A DNA stretch of 6,550 nt, taken from NCBI GenBank assembly GCA_029266795.1, contig JAQSWE010000151.1:1-6550 (forward strand), written 5' to 3'. This document shows, piece after piece, positions 1 to 6,244 of this stretch. A program made the position numbers and the translations under genes. Numbering within the stretch: the first letter of the stretch is position 1; the number at the start of each line of letters is the position of its first letter. Origin of the DNA: Alphaproteobacteria bacterium. GTDB taxonomy: Bacteria > Pseudomonadota > Alphaproteobacteria > Micavibrionales > UBA2020. Below the pieces are notes generated by a model. That model was not told the origin of the DNA. It made no database searches and was given only the letters and a program-made list of their open reading frames with translations.

Positions 1-971
1 TGGTGCAGGCGGGCTTCCGCGCAGCCGTTGCGCCGCTCGGTACTGCACTTACGGAAACACAAATCGAGGAATTGTGGAAGGTAATGCCCGAAGGCAAGCG
101 CCATCCTGTGCTTTGCTTCGATGGCGACACCGCAGGTCAGCGCGCGGCGGGACGGTCGCTGGAGCGTGTACTTCCCATTTTGAAACCCGATTATTCTGTT
201 AAATTTGCCTTCCTGCCGCCCGAGCACGACCCGGACAGCCTCATCAAGGACGAGGGTGTGCCGGCGATGCAGAAGGTGCTCGACCAGTCCATCGGCCTTT
301 TCGATATGATGTGGCTGGAGGAGTCAAAAGACCGCAATTTCTCCCAGCCCGAGGCCAAGGCAGGTTTCCGGTCCGCGCTTGAGAAACGCGCGCGCCAGAT
401 CGCGGATATGTCGGTGCAGGAATTCTTTATTCATGAAATAGGTCAAAAGGTTAGTGAAGTTTTCTTTAGTAAAAGTTCACGCGGCGAACAGTCGCGCCCG
501 CAGATGCAGACCGGCTTTTTCAAGGGCAAAAAACTGCCCCCCGGCGCACATACGCCGTACCGCCCCTTGAACATCAAAGCGAAGCCCGTACGCACCGCCA
601 AACTGCTGCGGGAAAAGGCGCTGCTCGCCTGCATGATCAATTATCCCGAGCTGTTCGAAGAGTTCGGGGAGCAGTTCGGCATGGTCAATATCCCCCATGA
701 GGGCTATGACCAGCTGCGCCAAACGCTCACCGCGTTTTTGGCCGGTTGGCAGGACAGTGAAGAAAATACGGGGATATACCTTGACTATCAGGCAGTTAAG
801 AAACATCTTAATGAGCTGGGGCACGGCGAGATTCTCGATGCTTTATTCGATAATTCTCTGTATGTATATGCAGGTTTTGCCAAACCCGGACAGTCGCTTG
901 ATGTAGTCCGTCAGGGATGGCTGGAGGCGTACACGCGCGGTCAGGATAAGGACCGCTGGAAAGAGGCGTAA
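1..971 (+). CDS. dnaG: DNA primase, C-terminal part (5' end outside the window)
   Basis: DnaG makes the RNA primers for Okazaki fragments and works with the replicative helicase DnaB. The window opens inside the Toprim catalytic domain: the frame runs from base 3, and the GTG there is an internal valine codon. Visible Toprim motifs, counted from that codon, are CFDGDTAGQRAA (Asp 40 and Asp 42) and PEHDPDSLI (Asp 76 and Asp 78). They match the metal-binding aspartates of E. coli DnaG (CYDGDRAG, GEDPDTL). The catalytic Glu of Toprim and the zinc-binding domain lie upstream, outside the window. Residues from about 200 on (AKLLREKALLACMINYPELF) resemble the helicase-binding C-terminal domain. A Lys/Pro/Gly-rich linker at about 155-195 separates it from the core. 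The remaining 322 residues are about half a normal DnaG and end at a TAA (969-971), six bases before rpoD. Identification is firm; the gene looks intact where visible. Confidence 0.95.
   Translation, partial: VQAGFRAAVAPLGTALTETQIEELWKVMPEGKRHPVLCFDGDTAGQRAAGRSLERVLPILKPDYSVKFAFLPPEHDPDSLIKDEGVPAMQKVLDQSIGLFDMMWLEESKDRNFSQPEAKAGFRSALEKRARQIADMSVQEFFIHEIGQKVSEVFFSKSSRGEQSRPQMQTGFFKGKKLPPGAHTPYRPLNIKAKPVRTAKLLREKALLACMINYPELFEEFGEQFGMVNIPHEGYDQLRQTLTAFLAGWQDSEENTGIYLDYQAVKKHLNELGHGEILDALFDNSLYVYAGFAKPGQSLDVVRQGWLEAYTRGQDKDRWKEA
780..875 (+). promoter_or_regulatory. Candidate internal promoter region for rpoD inside the end of dnaG (weak)
   Basis: This stretch is noticeably richer in A and T than its surroundings. 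It holds TTGACT at 781-786, which matches the sigma70 -35 consensus at five of six bases. The hexamer 17 bases downstream (CATCTT, 804-809) is poor, and CTTAAT at 807-812 would need a 20-base spacer. A better -10-like hexamer, GATAAT (849-854), has no convincing -35 at 16-18 bases. In E. coli, rpoD has internal promoters within dnaG, so one is plausible here, but the sequence alone does not establish it. Confidence 0.22.
958..966 (+). promoter_or_regulatory. Ribosome binding site of rpoD
   Basis: GGAAAGAGG, inside the last codons of dnaG, contains the Shine-Dalgarno-like AGAGG (962-966), 11 bases before the ATG at 978. The spacing is a little long. The site lies in the dnaG coding sequence, so ribosomes finishing dnaG would pass over it, which suggests coupled translation. 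It supports 978 as the start, as does the normal region 1.1 that follows. Confidence 0.6.
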
Positions 972-977
972 TACCGA

Positions 978-3047
978 ATGGTTGCAAAAGCAAACGAAGA
1001 TCAGGAAACCGAAGGCGCGGAAGAAGCGGACGACAGTCTCGCCCAGGGCGCGCTTGCGAAAGCCGTCAAGAAGATCGTCGCCAAGGGTAAAGAGCGCGGC
1101 TATGTCACTTATGATGAAGTGAACAAGCTGCTGCCGCCTGGCGAATACACGTCTGATCAGATCGATGAAACGATGTCGATGCTGTCCGATATCGGCATCA
1201 ACCTCGTCGAGGAAGAACCCGACGGCGAGGAAGCCGAGGCGAAACCCGCATCCGAAGACGGCGAAGAAGCCGCGGGCAATCTGGCGGAAACCGACCTCGG
1301 TCGCACTGACGACCCCGTGCGCATGTACTTGCGCGAAATGGGTTCTGTCGAGCTGCTGTCCCGCGAAGGCGAGATTGCGATTGCGAAGCGCATCGAAGCC
1401 GGCCGCGACATGATGATTGGCGGCATCTGCGAAAGTCCGCTGACGATTCAAGCTATTATGACGTGGCACAAGGCGCTGGAAAACGGCGAGATGCTGTTGC
1501 GCGACATTATCGACCTTGAAGCCACCTATACCGAAGGCGAGCCGCCCGCTGAATCCGCCGCGCCCGCATCCGGCGACGACGCGGGCATCAGTGCGAAGGC
1601 GAAAGCTATTCAGGCCGCCGTTGCCGAGAAGCTCGAGAAAAAAGAAAAAGAACGCCTGAAGGAAGAAGAAGCCCGCAAGAAGGCGAAAGCCAAGAAAGCC
1701 GCAGCTGCAGGCGAAGACGATATCATTATCGACGACGAAGAACCGAAACCGGTTTACGACGAAGCCGAAGACGAGAGCAGCCTGTCGCTCGCCGCGATGG
1801 AAGAGGAATTGAAGCCGCAGATCATCGAGAAGTTCAAGATGATCACCAAGGCGCACAAGAAACTCGCCAAGGTGCTGGAAGATCGTCGTGAGGCATTAGA
1901 AAAGACCAAGGAAATTCCGAAACGCCTCAATGAGAGCTATCGCCGCTGCAAGGCGGAGCTGGTCGAGCTGATGCAGTCGGTACGCCTGAACGTCTATCGT
2001 TCCGAGCAGCTGATCGAACAGCTGTACAACATGAACCGCAAAACGCTCGGCCTCGAAGGCCAGATCATGCGCCATGCGGTCGCTTGCGGCGTTGGCCGTG
2101 AAGACTTCCTCGAGAAATGGGCGGGCAACGAAAACAACCCGCGCTGGTTCACGAATGTCGCGAAGCTGCCCGGCAAAGGCTGGAAGAAATTCGGCGAGAA
2201 GCATAAAGACGACGTGAAAAACCTGCGCGAAGACATCGAGAAAATCGCGCTGTCGTCGGGCCTGCCGCTGCTTGAATTCAAACGCATCGTCCATACGATC
2301 CAAAAGGGCGAACGCGAAGCCGGCAAAGCGAAGAAAGAAATGGTCGAGGCCAACCTGCGCCTCGTGATTTCCATCGCCAAGAAATACACCAACCGCGGCC
2401 TGCAATTCCTCGACCTCATTCAGGAAGGCAACATCGGCCTGATGAAGGCGGTTGATAAATTTGAATATCGACGCGGCTACAAATTCTCGACCTACGCGAC
2501 CTGGTGGATACGTCAGGCGATCACGCGTTCGATCGCCGACCAGGCGCGTACCATCCGCATTCCCGTGCATATGATCGAAACGATCAACAAACTGGTGCGC
2601 ACCAGCCGCCAGATGATGCACGAAATCGGCCGCGAGCCGACGCCGGAAGAGCTTGCCGAACGCCTCGGCATGCCTTTGGACAAAGTCCGCAAGGTGATGA
2701 AAATCTCGAAAGAGCCCGTCTCGCTCGAAACCCCAGTGGGTGACGAAGAAGACAGCCAGCTCGGCGATTTCATCGAGGACAAGAACGTGATCCTGCCGGT
2801 GGAAGCCGCTATCCACGCCAACCTGCGCGAGACGACCACGCGCGTGCTGGCGACGCTGACGCCGCGCGAGGAACGCGTCCTGCGCATGCGCTTCGGCATC
2901 GGGATGAACACGGACCACACGCTGGAGGAAGTCGGCCAGCAGTTCTCCGTCACGCGCGAGCGTATCCGCCAGATCGAGGCGAAGGCGCTCCGCAAGCTGA
3001 AACACCCCAGCCGCTCACGCCAGCTCAGAAGCTTCCTCGACACCTAG
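978..3047 (+). CDS. rpoD: RNA polymerase primary (housekeeping) sigma factor RpoD, sigma70
   Basis: This subunit directs RNA polymerase to -35/-10 promoters of housekeeping genes. The domains follow the expected order. Region 1.1 is at about 20-80 (RGYVTYDEVNKLLP). Region 1.2 is at about 105-140 (DPVRMYLREMGSVELLSREG). A long non-conserved region spans about 141-440. Region 2 is at about 453-525 (LQFLDLIQEGNIGLMKAVDK, then FSTYATWWIRQAITRSIA, which melts and reads the -10). Region 3 is at about 530-605. Region 4 is at about 625-685 (the helix-turn-helix VTRERIRQIEAKALRKLKHP, which reads the -35). At 689 residues it is longer than the E. coli protein (613), mostly because of a Lys/Glu/Ala-rich segment and an acidic tract at about 205-268. 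Such inserts are usual in alphaproteobacterial RpoD. It lies six bases after dnaG and 16 before the next gene, with no terminator on either side. No frameshift or missing core residue is seen. Confidence 0.98.
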   Translation: MVAKANEDQETEGAEEADDSLAQGALAKAVKKIVAKGKERGYVTYDEVNKLLPPGEYTSDQIDETMSMLSDIGINLVEEEPDGEEAEAKPASEDGEEAAGNLAETDLGRTDDPVRMYLREMGSVELLSREGEIAIAKRIEAGRDMMIGGICESPLTIQAIMTWHKALENGEMLLRDIIDLEATYTEGEPPAESAAPASGDDAGISAKAKAIQAAVAEKLEKKEKERLKEEEARKKAKAKKAAAAGEDDIIIDDEEPKPVYDEAEDESSLSLAAMEEELKPQIIEKFKMITKAHKKLAKVLEDRREALEKTKEIPKRLNESYRRCKAELVELMQSVRLNVYRSEQLIEQLYNMNRKTLGLEGQIMRHAVACGVGREDFLEKWAGNENNPRWFTNVAKLPGKGWKKFGEKHKDDVKNLREDIEKIALSSGLPLLEFKRIVHTIQKGEREAGKAKKEMVEANLRLVISIAKKYTNRGLQFLDLIQEGNIGLMKAVDKFEYRRGYKFSTYATWWIRQAITRSIADQARTIRIPVHMIETINKLVRTSRQMMHEIGREPTPEELAERLGMPLDKVRKVMKISKEPVSLETPVGDEEDSQLGDFIEDKNVILPVEAAIHANLRETTTRVLATLTPREERVLRMRFGIGMNTDHTLEEVGQQFSVTRERIRQIEAKALRKLKHPSRSRQLRSFLDT
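1590..1781 (+). other. Low-complexity charged segment in the non-conserved region of RpoD
   Basis: Codons for residues 205-268 of RpoD. The first part is a Lys/Glu/Ala-rich run (EKKEKERLKEEEARKKAKAK) that looks like a charged single helix, and the DNA there is strongly purine-rich. It is followed by an acidic stretch (GEDDIIIDDEE). It lies between the sigma domains that contact promoter DNA and is probably a surface-exposed, variable linker. The reading frame is kept and conserved sequence resumes at LAAMEEELKP (about 271). Confidence 0.7.
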
Positions 3048-3051
3048 TCCC

Positions 3052-3055
3052 GAGG
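3052..3055 (+). promoter_or_regulatory. Ribosome binding site of the first PAP2-family gene
   Basis: GAGG in the 16-base gap after the rpoD stop codon, eight bases before the ATG at 3064. This is good Shine-Dalgarno spacing and fixes the start of the first array gene. Nothing else, such as a hairpin, T-run or promoter, fits in the gap. Confidence 0.7.
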
Positions 3056-3063
3056 TTGCTGCC

Positions 3064-4095
3064 ATGAAGCAGTCGTTTGCAGAAGCATGGCGCGATTACC
3101 GGGCCTTGCTGCTGTTTGGGCTTGCTTACGTCATTATCTGCTGCGCGCAAATCCTGCATTTCGGTTTATCTCCATCCGGCATGTTCGGCTGGATCTGGCT
3201 GGCGATCCGGCATGTGCTGGGCCTATCGGTCTTATTCCTCGCGCTCGTCATGATCGGCGGATTTTTGCGGGAGGTAAAACGGTCGCCGGGTCGTGAGATA
3301 CCGGCCTATAAGGAATGGGTGAAACAGTATTTCAACGGCCCCGTTTTTGCGGGGGCTTGCCTTGGCTTCCTTGCCTGTTTTGAATCACTGTTCTTCATCA
3401 TGCAAAAGGCGACGATCCGTTTCGCCAATCCGTATAGCTGGGATCCGTTTTTTGCGGATATCGACAAGGCGCTGCATTTCGGGCGGCATCCCTATGAATG
3501 GCTGCAGATGGCTTTCGGCGATCGCGGGATGGATACAGTCCTGCAGTTGTTTTATGTCGGCTGGTTCTTCTTCATGTATATCGCGCTGGGCTACGCATTG
3601 TTCTGCGAGCGTGAGCGCGCGCGGCGGTTGCGCTTTGTTTCCTGTTATGTCCTCGGCTGGTGCCTCCTAGGCGGATTTGTTGCCACGTATTTTTCGTCGG
3701 CGGGGCCGATTTTCTATCATGACCTCTATCCGCAACTGCCGAATATTTATAAACCATTGTCCGACTATTTTGCGCGTCACCGCGACGAAGTGGGCGGGTT
3801 TTATTTCCTCTACGACAATCTGCTGCTCTGGTACCGGCACAAGGCGCAACTGGTGCCCAACGCGCCCTCGGCGATGCCCAGCCTGCATGCGGCTACAAGT
3901 ACATTGATCGTGCTGTATGCATGGGGCATTCATCGGGCGGTCTTCGCGGTGGCACTGTTCTGCGGTATTGGCATCGTTATCAGTTCCATCTATTTCGGCT
4001 TCCATTACGCGGTCGACAGCTATTTCTCCATCGCCGCTATGTCGTTGATGTGGTGGCTGGCCGGAAAATACGCAAAAAAGCGGGTGGCTGCATGA
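3064..4095 (+). CDS. PAP2-superfamily integral membrane protein, array copy 1 (IPC-synthase-like)
   Basis: A putative membrane phosphatase or phosphotransferase acting on a lipid phosphate; substrate unknown. The 343 residues hold about eight hydrophobic segments (roughly 14-33, 44-66, 94-114, 156-180, 191-211, 277-290, 292-310, 320-336). PAP2-type catalytic motifs are SAMPSLH (His 275) and SIYFGFHYAVD (His 314, Asp 318). The Arg of the classical SRxxxxxH motif is Ile here, as in the Aur1/PAP2_3 type. A further shared box, DKALHFG (134-140), precedes segment four, and FSSAGPIFYHD (210-220) follows segment five. The positive-inside rule places RERARRLR (183-190) and the KKR tail in the cytoplasm, so the conserved boxes face the periplasm. 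This is the most diverged copy: the loop after segment two is shorter, and it has VPNAPSAMPSLH where copies 2 and 3 have FDPN before the motif. The start at 3064 is set by the GAGG upstream. Superfamily membership is firm; the reaction is inference. Confidence 0.85.
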   Translation: MKQSFAEAWRDYRALLLFGLAYVIICCAQILHFGLSPSGMFGWIWLAIRHVLGLSVLFLALVMIGGFLREVKRSPGREIPAYKEWVKQYFNGPVFAGACLGFLACFESLFFIMQKATIRFANPYSWDPFFADIDKALHFGRHPYEWLQMAFGDRGMDTVLQLFYVGWFFFMYIALGYALFCERERARRLRFVSCYVLGWCLLGGFVATYFSSAGPIFYHDLYPQLPNIYKPLSDYFARHRDEVGGFYFLYDNLLLWYRHKAQLVPNAPSAMPSLHAATSTLIVLYAWGIHRAVFAVALFCGIGIVISSIYFGFHYAVDSYFSIAAMSLMWWLAGKYAKKRVAA

Positions 4096-5159
4096 GCGTC
4101 GCGTGGCAATACGCGCTGCGCTGCCACCGCCCGCTGCTAGTTGCGGCAGGGATTTACTGTGTGGCTGTGCTGGCAGAAGCGGTTTATGCCGGCGCGCAAA
4201 TGGCGGATTTTGCGACGCTGCTGCGTTACCTGATATTGTCGTTTTCCGCAGCCGCTGTTTTCGTCGTCGGTATGTATGCAGGCGCCTGCGCTGCGTTCCT
4301 GCTGACCGCGCCGAAAGAGCAAGCGCTGCATCGCCTTGATTCTGCGGCCAGAAAAGACGTGGCGGGCGAGCGTTTCGCTTGGGCTTGTTTGGGTTTTGTA
4401 ATTGTCGCCACGGGTAATTTCTTCCTGCTGTCGAAATCGCTGATCGCAACCATCAACCCGTTTCCCCGCATGCGATGGGACATCGATTTCGCAGCATGGG
4501 ACAAGGTGCTTCATTTCGGCATGTATCCGCATCAATACATCATTCCTGTGATAAACCGGTTTAACCTCGGCCTGTTCCTTGATCGTGCCTATTACGGCTG
4601 GCTGGTCGTGATGACGCTAGTCGCGTGGTTTTGCCTTTTCGCCGATACGCGCATCCACCGCCGCCTGCGTTTCCTGTGGGTTTATTTCCTGTCATGGGCG
4701 TTGCTCGGCACGCTGGCGGCAACCGTTTTCAGTTCGGCGGGTCCGGTATTTTTTGCCGCTTTTTTTAAGGTTGCGGGCAATCCCTATGAATTCATCACCG
4801 TGAACATGAAGGGGCTGCATAACAACACGGCCCTGTTTGCCGACACCGCGCGACGCCTGCTGCTGCGCTGGCATAACAACACCACGCTATTCGATCCCAA
4901 CACCATTTCGGCGATGCCGAGCATGCATATTGCCATGTGCTGGCTGTTTGTCCTTTACGCGCGCGAATTCGGAAAAATTCAGTTTGTCGCCGCGCTTGCC
5001 TTCTGCGCGATGATTTTTATGGGCGCGGTCTATTTCGGTTTCCATTATGCGATTGACGGCTATGTTTCCATCGCGGCGGTGAGCCTGCTATGGTGGTGTA
5101 TGGGAAAATATCTCGACCGTCATTACCCGCGCCAATTGGAACTGGGGGCAGGGACATGA
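4092..5159 (+). CDS. PAP2-superfamily integral membrane protein, array copy 2
   Basis: Paralogue of the genes on both sides, 355 residues, likely a lipid phosphatase or head-group transferase in the inner membrane. It carries WDKVLHFGMYPHQY (136-149), the cytoplasmic-loop RRLRFLW (190-196), FSSAGPVFF (213-221), FDPNTISAMPSMH (His 279) and VYFGFHYAID (His 318, Asp 322). The two histidines are 39 residues apart, as in copies 1 and 3. About eight hydrophobic segments are visible. The start is taken as the ATG at 4092, which overlaps the TGA of copy 1 as ATGA. The frame is open further upstream to 3921, but that would lie wholly inside copy 1, whereas MSVAWQYALRCHRPLL aligns with the N-termini of the other copies. 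No strong Shine-Dalgarno precedes it (GGGTGG at 4082-4087), so translation probably depends on coupling. Unlike copies 1 and 3 it lacks the YHDxYPQLP stretch after GPxFY and instead has FAAFFKVAGNPYEF and a repeated HNNT motif. Confidence 0.85.
   Translation: MSVAWQYALRCHRPLLVAAGIYCVAVLAEAVYAGAQMADFATLLRYLILSFSAAAVFVVGMYAGACAAFLLTAPKEQALHRLDSAARKDVAGERFAWACLGFVIVATGNFFLLSKSLIATINPFPRMRWDIDFAAWDKVLHFGMYPHQYIIPVINRFNLGLFLDRAYYGWLVVMTLVAWFCLFADTRIHRRLRFLWVYFLSWALLGTLAATVFSSAGPVFFAAFFKVAGNPYEFITVNMKGLHNNTALFADTARRLLLRWHNNTTLFDPNTISAMPSMHIAMCWLFVLYAREFGKIQFVAALAFCAMIFMGAVYFGFHYAIDGYVSIAAVSLLWWCMGKYLDRHYPRQLELGAGT
4818..4892 (+). repeat. Short direct repeat (HNNTxLF twice) within array copy 2
   Basis: Two 21-base units, 4818-4838 and 4872-4892, both begin CATAACAACAC and encode HNNTALF (residues 243-249) and HNNTTLF (261-267), 54 bases apart. 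The second unit aligns with the AHNDRIF segment of copy 3, just before FDPN. The first has no counterpart in copies 1 or 3. Both lie in the predicted periplasmic loop before the catalytic SMH motif. It may be a small local duplication or chance. Confidence 0.45.
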
Positions 5160-6244
5160 CCGCAACGCCGTGGAAAGACGCGTTTCGCGATCATCGCATG
5201 GCACTGGCTGTATCCGCCGTCTATGCGCTGGCGGTACTCGCCGAGGCGTTCTACTGCCGCGTCCCGCTGTCGAACCTGATGCATATCTTCGGCTATGTAT
5301 TCATGTCGGTGATGATCTTTATTACTTTCGCGGCCGGTATGTATATTTTTGCCTTCCTGCAATTCTTCATGGCGGGAGATGGCGCGAAAGGTTTCCTGCA
5401 CCGCTGGAAAACGGCGTCCGGCCAGCTGGATATCGTGACGCGGTCGTATCTTGAAGGCAGACGCTGGGCCTATGCCTGCATGGCATTTCTGGCAATGTCG
5501 GCGGATAATTTTTTCTTCGTCAGCAAATCGCTCATCAATGCCGTCAATCCCTATGTAGAGGCAGGATGGGACCCCGTCTTCGCCGCTTGGGACAAACTCT
5601 TGCATTTCGGCTTCTATCCGCACGAATTCATCATCACTGCTACAAACATGATCGGGGCAGGGCGCATTCTGGACGCAGCCTATGCGCTCTGGCTGCTGGT
5701 GATGTTTTTTGTGACTGGCTACACAATGTTTGTTGATACCGACCTGTTCCGCCGGTTACGTTTTTTGTGGACATATCTTTTGTCGTGGATCGTGCTGGGC
5801 ACGATTGGCGCGACGGCCTTCAGCTCAGTCGGCCCCTTGTTCTATCACGATTTCTATCCGCAACTGCCCGATATCTACGCGCCGATCACGAAGAATATGG
5901 ACGAGTTGAACAGCACAGGTTTCCTGTTCGCCGCCAAGACGCGACAGATGCTGCTGGGCTGGGCGCATAACGACCGTATTTTCGATCCGAATGCTATGTC
6001 GGCCATGCCCAGCATGCATCTGGCTGTATCGTGGATCATGGTGCTGTATGCGCGGGCGCTTGGCAGAACACCGTTCCTTCTTGCAGCGTCCTTTTTCGTT
6101 CTGATGTATCTGGGTTCCGTTTATCTTGGCTTTCATTACGCGATCGACGCCTATGTGTCGGTCGCCGTGACGAGCCTGATCTGGTGGATTGCCGGCAAAT
6201 GCCTGTCGCGCCACAAGGGGCAACAGCTGGATGGTGCCGCATGA
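5156..6244 (+). CDS. PAP2-superfamily integral membrane protein, array copy 3
   Basis: Third paralogue, 362 residues, with the same predicted fold and putative lipid-phosphate chemistry. Key elements are AVLAEAFY in the first hydrophobic segment (25-32), WDPVFAAWDKLLHFGFYPHE (138-157), RRLRFLW (199-205), FSSVGPLFYHDFYPQLPDIY (222-241), FDPNAMSAMPSMH (His 288) and VYLGFHYAID (His 327, Asp 331). It is closest to copy 2 over most of its length but shares YHDxYPQLPxIYxP with copy 1. The ATG at 5156 overlaps the TGA of copy 2 as ATGA. GGGGG (5144-5148) lies seven bases upstream and can serve as ribosome binding site. An in-frame ATG at 5090 is rejected: it lies inside copy 2, and MTATPWKDAFRDHR matches the conserved N-terminus of the family. 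The cytoplasmic loop between segments two and three (about 74-102) is longer than in copy 1. The substrate is not readable from the sequence. Confidence 0.85.
   Translation: MTATPWKDAFRDHRMALAVSAVYALAVLAEAFYCRVPLSNLMHIFGYVFMSVMIFITFAAGMYIFAFLQFFMAGDGAKGFLHRWKTASGQLDIVTRSYLEGRRWAYACMAFLAMSADNFFFVSKSLINAVNPYVEAGWDPVFAAWDKLLHFGFYPHEFIITATNMIGAGRILDAAYALWLLVMFFVTGYTMFVDTDLFRRLRFLWTYLLSWIVLGTIGATAFSSVGPLFYHDFYPQLPDIYAPITKNMDELNSTGFLFAAKTRQMLLGWAHNDRIFDPNAMSAMPSMHLAVSWIMVLYARALGRTPFLLAASFFVLMYLGSVYLGFHYAIDAYVSVAVTSLIWWIAGKCLSRHKGQQLDGAA

Noticed and set aside
3..5. GTG at base 3 as the start of a short primase
   Set aside because: It falls inside the Toprim domain. The flanking sequence (QAGFRAAVAPLGTALT) is a normal internal part of DnaG, so the gene is simply cut by the window edge.
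843..1856. Long open frame on the - strand (337 codons) opposite the start of rpoD
   Set aside because: It lies antisense to the clearly conserved rpoD. Its Phe/Arg/Ala-rich, low-complexity translation is what results when GAA, AAG and GCG codons are read backwards. No recognisable domain.
1896..3005. Long open frame on the - strand (369 codons) opposite the rest of rpoD
   Set aside because: The composition (repeated AFHR, FLQR, DRF-like strings) mirrors sigma-factor codons. Codon bias in rpoD leaves few stops on the other strand, so the length is not evidence of a gene.
3048..3063. Terminator or promoter between rpoD and the array
   Set aside because: The 16-base gap has no inverted repeat, T-run or -10-like hexamer; only a ribosome binding site is present.
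3921..4091. Longer N-terminus for array copy 2 starting at 3921
   Set aside because: The extra 57 residues lie inside copy 1 in another frame, are Gly/Arg-rich, and have no counterpart in the other copies. The ATG at 4092 gives the conserved family N-terminus.
3667..4449. Open frame on the - strand (260 codons) across the junction of array copies 1 and 2
   Set aside because: It crosses two convincing + strand genes, has an Arg/Gln/His-rich shadow composition, and has no motif.
5090..5155. Longer N-terminus for array copy 3 starting at 5090
   Set aside because: The extra 22 residues overlap the end of copy 2. The ATG at 5156 has a usable ribosome binding site and the conserved ATGA arrangement.
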